From: Planctomycetaceae bacterium
Lineage (GTDB): Bacteria > Planctomycetota > Planctomycetia > Planctomycetales > Planctomycetaceae
NCBI GenBank assembly: GCA_020426325.1
Contig: JAGQQG010000054.1
Coordinates: 1-41,509, forward strand
Direction of reading: 5' to 3'
Length of the DNA: 41,509 nt
This document shows, piece after piece, positions 34,709 to 41,509 of this stretch. Both the position numbers and the translations under genes were made by a program. Under the pieces are notes generated by a model. That model made no database searches, was not told where the DNA came from, and saw only the letters and a list, made by a program, of their open reading frames with translations. Every line of letters starts with the position of its first letter. Position 1 is the first letter of the stretch.

Positions 34709-36344
34709 TTGTGCCCGTCTTATCGAGGCTGTCGAAGTATTTTTTGATCCCGTCGTGATAGCCGGGGGGGATCTGCTCCTGGTCGATGGCTTCGCTCACA
34801 GACTGTTTGAGGTCGCTGACGATCGCACTGTATTCTAACTCAATCTCGTCCTCATCCCTCTCCGTCACGCCTTTCGTCTTGAGCGACAGCAGGATCTTGC
34901 CCTTCTTGATTGCTGACTTTGAGGTCTCGTCCTCAAAGTCCGTCTCGACCGAGTCGTCATGCTCCATCGCTTCGATTTCTCCCTGCCCACGCCCCTCGCC
35001 GTCGCCTGGCATGCCGTTCTCGTCGAGCATGGCGATGTCGTATCCGAGTTCAGCCATCATCTCTGCATACATTTCCATGTAGGCCTCCATCGACTCGCCC
35101 TTGGCCAATTCGGCCATCTCTTCGCCGTCCAGTTTCTCATCGTTGTTCAACCGCTTGGCCATCTGCATCGCTTCGAGGGCCTTCTCCAACTCAGCCAGAT
35201 CACGGGCAGACTGGGCAATCTGCTTGAGTTCCATTTCGGCGAGCTCCATGGCTTCGGACAAAGCTTCCATCTGTTCTTCTGAAAGACGTTCCCCTTTCCC
35301 GGCTTCCAACTCCTTCATCGCCCGCTCCAGCGCGGCTGCGAGCGGCTTCGAGTTCACATCCTCCTTAGCGAATTGATGAAGGTCTTCCAGCTTCTTCTGA
35401 AGTCGACGCATGGCCTCGGTTCGTTCGACCGGGTCCTGCATGTCGGCCAGTTCACTCATCTCTTTCTGCAGTTTATCCAACTCGTCCTTGAGTTCGTCAG
35501 CGTCACCTTCGCGAAGGTTCTTCGCCCATTGACGCGGCTTCGATTGCGACTGATCACCGAATCGTTGTTCCATCGGCTTCTGAGAAAGCAACTGCTTGAG
35601 TTGCTCGGCCCGTTCTCTCCACTGCTCGCCGATTGCCTTCTGATGCCCCGCAATAACGCGGGCATTCTCTGCCTGCTGCTTCGGCTGCATCTCACGCAGC
35701 GACGTTTTGAGGTCCTCCAGAGAACGTTCGATTTCCTCCGACGTCTCCGCATCCAAGTCGGCCTTCGTCAATGCACTCTTCCGCAGCTCTGTCTCCTTCC
35801 GCGCTTGGACGAGTTCCTCCTGTTGCAATTCCGCCTCTTTCGCAGCGGCAACTTTGCCAAACGGATCGAGCGTTGGCAGGAACAGACTTACCAGCATCAG
35901 CAACCCTAACGCTGCTGCAAGTTGCGAGGCCCCGCGTGCCCAATGCCAGGGAACGACCGACATTGGCTCAACACTTGGTGCCTTCGCCTCTGCATCACGA
36001 CCGACCAGCGGTTTGTAGTCTCCCGCTGCATTATCGATCATCGTCAGCGTGAGAAACAGGTCCTGCGTTCCCGCATACGTATCCACACGACGAGCCGCAT
36101 CGGAGAGCGTCGGTCGCCGCAGCACGATCGCCGTCCCCAACACAGCGATCAGCGGCAGCATCAGAATGGCTGGCAGCGAAAACCAGTCCGGAATCAACCC
36201 CGTGAACCGGCTGACCAGCAACAGGACCGCCACCACCCCCGCGAGCGCGAGACACGTCCAGGAACTCACCCGGCTCACACGAGCAGCGTGCAATCGCGTA
36301 AGGACACTTCGCAGCAAACTGTCTGACTTTGGAAACTCAATCAT
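34695..36344 (-). CDS. membrane-anchored long coiled-coil protein, first gene of the operon
   Basis: A 549-residue protein. Two N-terminal hydrophobic helices (LALAGVVAVLLLVS and ILMLPLIAVLGTAIVL) and a third near residue 155 (LAAALGLLMLVSLFLP) are followed by about 250 residues of Glu/Lys/Gln-rich coiled coil, then an acidic low-complexity stretch (GDGEGRGQGE, DFEDET) and a short basic end. This layout recalls DUF4175-type planctomycete proteins, a tentative match. It may scaffold the operon's membrane complex. Start ATG 36344 is chosen; a GTG at 36374 gives ten extra residues. It overlaps the binding-protein gene by 14 bases, so it belongs to the same transcript. Confidence 0.8.
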   Translation of the reverse strand: MIEFPKSDSLLRSVLTRLHAARVSRVSSWTCLALAGVVAVLLLVSRFTGLIPDWFSLPAILMLPLIAVLGTAIVLRRPTLSDAARRVDTYAGTQDLFLTLTMIDNAAGDYKPLVGRDAEAKAPSVEPMSVVPWHWARGASQLAAALGLLMLVSLFLPTLDPFGKVAAAKEAELQQEELVQARKETELRKSALTKADLDAETSEEIERSLEDLKTSLREMQPKQQAENARVIAGHQKAIGEQWRERAEQLKQLLSQKPMEQRFGDQSQSKPRQWAKNLREGDADELKDELDKLQKEMSELADMQDPVERTEAMRRLQKKLEDLHQFAKEDVNSKPLAAALERAMKELEAGKGERLSEEQMEALSEAMELAEMELKQIAQSARDLAELEKALEAMQMAKRLNNDEKLDGEEMAELAKGESMEAYMEMYAEMMAELGYDIAMLDENGMPGDGEGRGQGEIEAMEHDDSVETDFEDETSKSAIKKGKILLSLKTKGVTERDEDEIELEYSAIVSDLKQSVSEAIDQEQIPPGYHDGIKKYFDSLDKTGTNGSK

Positions 36345-36424
36345 AGGTCCATTTCCGAGTAGAACTGCGGTCACTACGTGTCACAGCAAGTGGTCGCTGT
36401 CAGATTATTATGCTGATTCAGTAT

Positions 36425-36853
36425 TCACACAACTTTTGGTTGGCGCTTGCGAATTGCTGGAGCGATTTTGATATCCATGACAAGGACGAAACCACTGGCG
36501 ACTAAAACGCTAAAGCCGATCATTTGAACAGGGTCTGGCCACCAGAGCACTCGGAGTGATTGCCCGAGTGAAAAAACTGATGCCCAGAATATGAATGCAA
36601 CACCAAAATACACGACGACACTTCGAAATATGGAGTCCGTGATTCTGAAGATTTGCAATTGAGGCCGTTCACCAAGTCTCAGAAACAAATCGTAATAGAT
36701 CGACGGGACGAGAAGTATGACATAGATCCAATTGGTTCCGAAACGTCTCAGAAACGTATCAACAATGTTGAGTGGAGATGGGATGTCTGAGAATGCATAT
36801 GCTACTGTAATGGTAAGAATGCCCCACATTATTCGATGAAAGATGGCTGACAT
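36425..36853 (-). CDS. small hypothetical membrane protein
   Basis: A 142-residue protein with about four hydrophobic helices (for example YVILLVPSIYYDLF, VVYFGVAFIFWASVFSLG and MIGFSVLVASGFVLVMDI). No family is recognised. The segment is visibly richer in A and T than the genes on either side, suggesting a recent arrival. It starts at ATG 36853, 17 bases after the EF-hand gene stop on the same strand, with a GAAGGG stretch a little upstream; it may be co-transcribed with that gene. About 80 bases separate it from the start of the large operon. Confidence 0.6.
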   Translation of the reverse strand: MSAIFHRIMWGILTITVAYAFSDIPSPLNIVDTFLRRFGTNWIYVILLVPSIYYDLFLRLGERPQLQIFRITDSIFRSVVVYFGVAFIFWASVFSLGQSLRVLWWPDPVQMIGFSVLVASGFVLVMDIKIAPAIRKRQPKVV

Positions 36854-36870
36854 GGACTCTCAACCCTTCG

Positions 36871-38502
36871 TTACTCGGCTTCGCTTGTGTCAATCCACCC
36901 GTTGCCGTCTTTGTCCAACTGATCGAATGATTCACGCGGCCCCAGGAACTCGCGCCAGGTGACGTCGCCGTCCTGGTTGCGATCCATTTTTTGGAACCAC
37001 TCGGGACCTGAGGCCTGTTGTCGCGTGATGGGCATCCGGCGTTCGGCTGTCATTTGGTTCTGTCGTTCGATGCGGACCGCAGGCGGGATGCCGAAGGAGA
37101 AGGAGACACGGTACTTGCGGAGTGCCTGTAACTCGTTGGCGTCGAGCAGTCCGTCGCCGTCGCTGTCGTAGGGCTGCATCCGCTCGATGCCCGCGTCGAA
37201 CTCCTTCTGCGTCAGCCGACGATCGACGTTCTCATCGAGGATCTGAAAAAGCGGTTTGTCGACCGCATCGATCGTCATCTCGGCATAACACTGAGCCAGA
37301 TAGGCATCGAGCCTCACGAAGCGATCGAGTTCATCGAGGTAGACCTGCCCGTCGCCGTTGAGGTCGACGTCCTCAAACGATGCTCCGTCGACCGCGAGCA
37401 TGCCGAACTCCTGCGGACCGAGATAGCCGTTCTTGTCGCCGTCCTGTCGGCGAAACTCGATCTTGAGCAGACTGATCTGGTCACTCGCCTGATAACGGTT
37501 GTCGCTCGCTGTGAATTCGATCGTTTCGTCTCCCACCTGAAGCGTGAGCCGCTGCTTTGATGTCGATGGCACCTCTCGCACTCGCTCAGACTCCCGCCTG
37601 ACCCGCTGAAGCGTGACCCGTCGTCTTCGCAGGTCGACCGTGATCTCCGCATCCGGCTGCGGGTGTTGCAGTAGCTGGACAAGTTCCGTCGCATCGAGCA
37701 GCGAGTTGTCATCCTTGTCGAACGATCGAAATGTTTCGTCCGACATCGCCATCTGTTGAGACGTCAGTCCGTCTGTGCCGAGAGTCGTGTATGATGCAAT
37801 CAATCGTTGAGCCAGCGCGGCCAGCGGTTCGCCCTCGTCGAGCACGACAAACTCGCGGTTGTCGTCGTTCGTGGTCGAGGTCATCTGTGCATCGATCATT
37901 GACTGAGGGAACGGCTGCAACTCTGCTGGGCTGAACGTCTCGTCGTCGTCGAAGTCATACTGCCTGAGCGTCTCAATCCCCTGTTCGATCTCGTCGCGGG
38001 AGATCTGGCGATCGCCGTTGCGATCGAGACGCGGGTGCAACTGCACTGACTGCACGAGCAGTGGCGGTCGCTTGCGGCTGGCGAATCGTTCTCCGAGTAA
38101 CGGGTCGAGATACGCGGACAGTTCATCCAGCGAGATCGCGCCGTCCGTAGGTGAGAGGTCGAGTTCCGTCCAATGGTCGCCGAGTTTCTCAGCCTCCGCT
38201 GCGAATCGTCCTTCGACCGGGATGAGCCTCGCCTCCGCCTCGCTGAGCCGCTCGTCTTTATCCAGATTGAGGGCCTCCAAGAGTACGGCTGCATATCGCT
38301 TTCGGACTGTCTGAATGCCGAGTGTGGACGAAGCCAGTTCGACCCGCAGGAAAGCGGGGCCGTCCGATGCGAAGAAAAGCAGATCATAGACGTCTTCGGA
38401 CACTTCCGCTGCCATGGCCGTCTGCGGGCAGACAGGCAACAGCACGATCAGTACCAGTGAGCGAATGATCACGTGCATCGGGAGAAGTTCTGAGTATCGC
38501 AT
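36871..38502 (-). CDS. secreted protein with about nine EF-hand calcium-binding loops
   Basis: A 543-residue exported protein; the N-terminus (HVIIRSLVLIVLLPVCPQTAMA) is a signal peptide. EF-hand-like 12-residue loops recur along the chain: DRNGDRQISRDE, DFDDDETFSPAE, DKDDNSLLDATE, DGDKNGYLGPQE, DLNGDGQVYLDE, DENVDRRLTQKE, DSDGDGLLDANE, DRNQDGDVTWRE and DKDGNGWIDTSE, each with the acidic positions 1, 3 and 12 largely kept. Planctomycetes have many such proteins; calcium binding is likely, but the partner is unknown. ATG 38502 is the longest start; ATG 38478 (MHVIIRS) gives a tidier signal peptide. It is divergent from the SGNH hydrolase, with a 122-base shared promoter gap. Confidence 0.86.
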   Translation of the reverse strand: MRYSELLPMHVIIRSLVLIVLLPVCPQTAMAAEVSEDVYDLLFFASDGPAFLRVELASSTLGIQTVRKRYAAVLLEALNLDKDERLSEAEARLIPVEGRFAAEAEKLGDHWTELDLSPTDGAISLDELSAYLDPLLGERFASRKRPPLLVQSVQLHPRLDRNGDRQISRDEIEQGIETLRQYDFDDDETFSPAELQPFPQSMIDAQMTSTTNDDNREFVVLDEGEPLAALAQRLIASYTTLGTDGLTSQQMAMSDETFRSFDKDDNSLLDATELVQLLQHPQPDAEITVDLRRRRVTLQRVRRESERVREVPSTSKQRLTLQVGDETIEFTASDNRYQASDQISLLKIEFRRQDGDKNGYLGPQEFGMLAVDGASFEDVDLNGDGQVYLDELDRFVRLDAYLAQCYAEMTIDAVDKPLFQILDENVDRRLTQKEFDAGIERMQPYDSDGDGLLDANELQALRKYRVSFSFGIPPAVRIERQNQMTAERRMPITRQQASGPEWFQKMDRNQDGDVTWREFLGPRESFDQLDKDGNGWIDTSEAE

Positions 38503-38624
38503 GCGTCAGCGGACCCTGTCTCCAGATTACCCGGCGACCTTTGACCGGTCCATCCGGAAGTACGCCATTGGAGTCGGTTCCGTTGGACAGTAAGCTGGAG
38601 AAAGACGTTTCCTTCCTGATTTCA

Positions 38625-39332
38625 ATGAACATGAAAAAAACAGTCTCACTTCGTACACTTCTGAGCGGACTCCTGCTCGGCGTTCTGACAGTCACCGTCC
38701 TGATTCGAGCGGTTCCCGGCAAAGATCAGCCGCAAGGACCCGCGGAGTGGGAGACGGACATCCGCCAGTTCGAGGAGCAGGATCGCAAGGCACCGCCCGC
38801 GAAGGGAGGGATTCTTTTCATTGGAAGTTCCAGCATCCGGCTGTGGGATCTCAGCCGAGACTTTCCAGACATCCAGCCAATCAATCGAGGCTTTGGAGGT
38901 TCTCAGATCGCGGACTCAATCCACTTCGCGGACCGCATCGTCCTGCCCTACGAACCGCGTACGGTCGTCATGTACGCGGGTGACAATGACATTGCAGCCG
39001 GGAAGACGCCGCAACAGGTCCACCAGGATTTCGTGACTTTCACTCAGGTTGTCCACAAGCAACTGCCAGACACACGCATTGTCTACATCGCGATCAAGCC
39101 CAGTCTGCAACGCTGGAAACTGGTCGAGGCCATGCGCGAGACCAACTCGCTGATACAGGCGAGTTGTCAGGAAGATGAACGGTTAGAGTTTGTCGACATT
39201 GACACACCCATGATCGGCGATGATGGCAAGCCCCGGCCCGAACTCTTCGCAAAGGACGGACTCCATCTCAGCGACGAAGGCTACAAGTTGTGGACGAGTC
39301 TGGTCCGCCCACATCTGATCGCGTCACCATAA
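38625..39332 (+). CDS. SGNH/GDSL-family hydrolase, secreted or membrane-anchored
   Basis: A 235-residue protein. An N-terminal hydrophobic helix (TLLSGLLLGVLTVTVLI) is a signal or anchor. The SGNH blocks are in order: block I FIGSSSIRLW (nucleophile Ser), block II NRGFGGSQI (Gly), block III AGDNDIA (Asn) and block V DGLHLSDEGY (Asp-x-x-His). It is therefore probably an active extracytoplasmic esterase, such as a carbohydrate deacetylase; the substrate is unknown. The start is ATG 38625 or ATG 38631; neither has a clear ribosome-binding site. Its 3' end touches the remnant transposase on the opposite strand. Confidence 0.87.
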   Translation: MNMKKTVSLRTLLSGLLLGVLTVTVLIRAVPGKDQPQGPAEWETDIRQFEEQDRKAPPAKGGILFIGSSSIRLWDLSRDFPDIQPINRGFGGSQIADSIHFADRIVLPYEPRTVVMYAGDNDIAAGKTPQQVHQDFVTFTQVVHKQLPDTRIVYIAIKPSLQRWKLVEAMRETNSLIQASCQEDERLEFVDIDTPMIGDDGKPRPELFAKDGLHLSDEGYKLWTSLVRPHLIASP

Positions 39333-39546
39333 CCGGACGCGGACTACGCCACACAAAACCCAGTTCATTCAGCTTGATACGGATTGTCTCCCAAGGGACA
39401 CATTCGGTCAAAAGCCACCACAGATGAACCCGTCGAGCAACCCTACCATCGCTGCCCGACCGATGCACGTTGAACATCCTCTTGCGTTCTCGATCCGTGA
39501 GTTGGATACTGCCTTTCGTGGCTTGGTCCCCCGGTTCGTAGTCCAT
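39328..39546 (-). pseudogene. IS630-type transposase remnant (N-terminal part, internally deleted)
   Basis: From ATG 39546 the - strand reads QLTDRERKRM, then GRVARRVHLWWLLTE and VPWETIRIKL, the helix-turn-helix start of IS630-family transposases, where RAHxxLLLxxGxPWxTI is typical. It then jumps directly to LGFVWRSPRPVM, which resembles the later winged-helix segment (LGxxWxRPRPV), so about 70 residues between are missing. The catalytic DDE domain is absent; the frame continues only into the opposite strand of the SGNH gene. It is a decayed insertion sequence; terminal inverted repeats were not found. Confidence 0.6.
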
Positions 39547-39692
39547 TCCAAAATCAAACGAACTTTCAAGTCAAGCCTCTCTCGTTCCCCACCCTCAATC
39601 CGATCCGAGTGTGGACCATATTTAGCTGTCGCAACAGTGGTGTGCCTCGGCTTGCCAAGTGCGGTTCTTTTGGATTTCAGGGTAAGTAACTG

Positions 39693-40505
39693 ATGAGACA
39701 TTTTCTCCAGTTAGAAGGTGAGCCGGTGTTGGTGACGGGGGTTGCCAACCGGAAGAGCGTGGCGTTTCATGTGGGCCGCGTGTTGCAAGAGGCGGGAGCC
39801 GATGTGCTCTACAGCGTCCGCAGTGAGCAACGGAAAGAGTCGATCCGCAAACTGGTGGGCGATGCACCCATCTATGTCTGTGACGTCGAAGAACAGTCGC
39901 AGATCGATCAGCTGCGAGACGATGTGGAACAAGATCGTGGACGACTGGCTGGTTTGTTGCACTCGATCGCCTTCGCGGACTTCTCCGCTGGCTGGTTGCC
40001 GTTTCATGAGACGCCTCGCAGTGCATTTCTGCAGGCGGTCGACATCTCGTGCTTCTCGCTGATTGCCATGTCAAACGCCTTCCGCGATCTGCTCGACAGG
40101 GAGATGGGGAGTGTTGTGACCATTTCCATCTCAACCACGCGGATGGCGGCTGAGAACTACGGATACATGGCGCCGGTCAAAGCGGCCCTCGACTCGTCGG
40201 TCTGCTTTCTGGCGAAGTCGTTCTCCGAATTCTCCAGGATACGGTTCAACGCCGTCTGCCCGGGGCTGTTGAAGACGTCGGCCTCAGCGGGGATCCCGGG
40301 GTATGTCGACAGTTACCTCTATGCAGAGGCAGCAACGCTGCGACACGAAGCCGTGCAGACGGAGGAGGTCGCCAATGCGGCCGCGTTCCTGCTCAGCCCG
40401 AGGTCATCAGGGATCAACGCTGGGAGCCTCGTGATCGACGCAGGCATGTCGGTGAACTACTTCGACAAACGGCTGATCGATCGCGGGGACATTCGGCAAG
40501 AATAG
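39693..40505 (+). CDS. fabI: enoyl-[acyl-carrier-protein] reductase (FabI-like SDR)
   Basis: A 270-residue cytoplasmic short-chain dehydrogenase/reductase that should reduce enoyl-ACP with NAD(P)H in fatty acid elongation. Family features: [16 protein letters not shown] (FabI-specific cofactor loop), LLHSIAFAD, and the catalytic Tyr-x6-Lys in [15 protein letters not shown], in register with Escherichia coli Tyr156 and Lys163. [13 protein letters not shown] aligns with the substrate loop and keeps the Thr. The second active-site Tyr (E. coli Tyr146) is Ile here in [11 protein letters not shown], so activity may be altered, or this may be a FabI-like paralogue. ATG 39693 is preceded by AGGG about 11 bases upstream. 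No other fatty acid gene is adjacent. Confidence 0.85.
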   Translation: MRHFLQLEGEPVLVTGVANRKSVAFHVGRVLQEAGADVLYSVRSEQRKESIRKLVGDAPIYVCDVEEQSQIDQLRDDVEQDRGRLAGLLHSIAFADFSAGWLPFHETPRSAFLQAVDISCFSLIAMSNAFRDLLDREMGSVVTISISTTRMAAENYGYMAPVKAALDSSVCFLAKSFSEFSRIRFNAVCPGLLKTSASAGIPGYVDSYLYAEAATLRHEAVQTEEVANAAAFLLSPRSSGINAGSLVIDAGMSVNYFDKRLIDRGDIRQE

Positions 40506-40814
40506 CCGGAATGATTGCTGGACTCAGGGGCAACACGCGAAATGCAATCTCCCCGACGTGTGTGATCGACTCCTGCATTTTCTGACCTGCCCCGAATATC
40601 TTGTGCAGGCATTGCGATCTGATGGAAGGCAGCGGCTCATCGGGGGACGCTCGCTTCAGCGGCGTATCCGCTTTGAGAATCCGCGATGTGTTCGTCGATA
40701 TGTCAGTCGTTGCATGAGGGCCAGCGTTGACCATTGTGCATCGAGACGATGACCGACCGGATGAACGTGATCGGTCAGCTGACGGGAACGGATGCTCGCT
40801 AAGGAACAGTCAGG
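40506..40814. other. spacer between the FabI-like and zinc-ribbon genes
   Basis: About 309 bases with no supported gene. A small hairpin AGCGG-CGTAT-CCGCT lies at 40658-40672. AAGGA at 40801-40805 is the ribosome-binding site of the next gene. Confidence 0.5.
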
Positions 40815-41012
40815 ATGGACGGAATTCGGTGCCCGGAGTGCTGCTCCGATCAGGTGTTTCGCAGCCAGAGTAAAGATAAACCCTGGCTACGAGCGATGCT
40901 GTGCACCCGCATGCGGTGCCACTGGTGCGGGCTGGCCTTTGTCGCCCCCCTCTGGCAGACCGCCGGCAAAGATGTCGAACCGCCGACAGCACAGCTTCGC
41001 CGCGCCGCATAG
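40815..41012 (+). CDS. small zinc-ribbon protein
   Basis: A 65-residue protein starting at ATG 40815, about nine bases after an AAGGA site. Two CxxC knuckles, CPEC near residue 6 and CHWC near residue 35, flank a basic segment (RSQSKDKPWLRAML), the layout of a zinc ribbon that could bind nucleic acid or protein. No larger family is recognised. The C-terminal 20 residues look unstructured. It is too short for a firm call, but cysteine spacing and the ribosome-binding site support a real gene. Confidence 0.65.
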   Translation: MDGIRCPECCSDQVFRSQSKDKPWLRAMLCTRMRCHWCGLAFVAPLWQTAGKDVEPPTAQLRRAA

Positions 41013-41200
41013 GTTTGCCGACGTGGAATATCAGATCCGCCTTCGAGTCATATTGCGGCCCAAGCATTTCCTGCTGGACCTCTGCCGAGACGATCAACCA
41101 TTGATTCTCCTGCTTCGTGTACACCAGCCGTTTTTCTCCTTTGACCACTGTGACGAAAGCCTGAACTAAGATCGCCTTGTGCAGAGCATTGATGGCGACC
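41013..41200 (-). pseudogene. possible gene remnant with protein-like sequence but no start codon
   Basis: After a TAA on the - strand the frame reads KQVAINALHKAILVQAF, then KGEKRLVYTKQENQWLIVSA and EVQQEMLGPQYDSKADL, which has balanced, protein-like composition. There is no ATG in frame near its beginning, only a GTG within VTVVKGE, and it runs into the antisense of the zinc-ribbon gene. No family is recognised. It may be a broken gene fragment or chance. Confidence 0.25.
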
Positions 41201-41509
41201 TGCTTTTAGACGAAAACCGGAATCTACTTCAACCCATGTCGAGAGTGAATCAATTTAAGGGGATGATGGTTAACCTCTACTTTTCAAAACACAACTTTCT
41301 TCAGCGGACGAGTACGACCACGCTGCTCGGTTGAACCTGATAGAACTTCGATGCGACGCCTTCCTCGGCACCCGAATCGCAAATGTCGTCAGGAGTGGGC
41401 TGGGATGTGTCGATAGCCCTTCGCCACTGGCCCAGGGCTTACGCACCGATTGGTCGACGTAAGTGCTGATGGGAGGGTATGTTCTTGCTGGCGCGAGGTC
41501 GAGAGTGAT
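41201..41509. other. right-edge non-coding stretch with an imperfect palindrome
   Basis: No gene is visible. CTTACG (41438-41443) and CGTAAG (41458-41463) are inverted, with ACC/GGT pairing inside, giving a hairpin of about 26 bases. Nothing else is recognised before the edge of the window. Confidence 0.4.

Noticed and set aside
36404-36432. Possible promoter for the big operon (CATAAT and TTGTGT on the - strand)
   Set aside because: The spacer is only 14 bases, so it does not meet a reasonable sigma70 layout.
39424-39693. 89-codon open frame on the + strand before the FabI-like gene
   Set aside because: It overlaps the transposase remnant in antisense and has no recognisable content.
1-41509. 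tRNA, rRNA, CRISPR array, prophage or complete insertion sequence
   Set aside because: No cloverleaf, rRNA-like stretch, regularly spaced direct repeats, phage structural genes or intact transposase was seen while reading both strands.

Overview
The window reads as a planctomycete chromosome (order Planctomycetales, genus not assignable). Evidence: a Tat-exported DUF1501 protein and a secreted DUF1549/DUF1553 protein with the family's CAQCH motif, a multi-EF-hand secreted protein, a PilZ protein beside a large cytoplasmic hybrid kinase, a MoxR/DUF58/von Willebrand A (VWA) operon, and short palindromic repeats of the kind scattered through such genomes. No rRNA, tRNA or CRISPR array was seen.

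Left part (1-11560, mostly + strand): the 3' end of aroA, rsmB coupled to it by an ATGA overlap, a secreted leucine-rich repeat protein, a fused alkyltransferase-like/endonuclease V repair protein, a PurF-family amidophosphoribosyltransferase, a Cys/His-rich lipoprotein (- strand), a PilZ protein, a soluble PAS-PAS-HisKA-HATPase-REC-REC-Hpt kinase, and a two-gene thiamine-diphosphate decarboxylase of the sulfopyruvate/phosphonopyruvate type.

Middle (11564-16854): a DUF1501 gene and a DUF1549/DUF1553 gene, which normally sit side by side, are separated by a divergently transcribed glycosyltransferase and sugar-nucleotide epimerase.

The main feature is a run of twelve genes on the - strand (36344 down to 17119), many joined by 4-base stop/start overlaps. 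In transcription order: a membrane coiled-coil protein; a metal-type periplasmic binding protein; its permease; an ATPase fused through a membrane segment to an extracytoplasmic NHL beta-propeller; a 994-residue membrane protein with two VWA-like regions and a glutamine-amidotransferase-like region; a MoxR AAA+ ATPase; a DUF58 protein; a BatA-like VWA membrane protein; a 704-residue membrane protein; an ABC ATPase; a permease that looks like two ABC-2 halves joined; and, after a repeat, a second ABC ATPase. This joins an importer-like module, a MoxR/VWA assembly module and an ABC-2 exporter module. The ATPase-NHL fusion at 30311-32155 is the strongest candidate for an undescribed arrangement.

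Right part (36425-41509): an AT-richer small membrane protein, an EF-hand protein divergent from an SGNH hydrolase, a truncated IS630-type transposase remnant, a FabI-like reductase, a small zinc-ribbon protein and a gene-poor tail.
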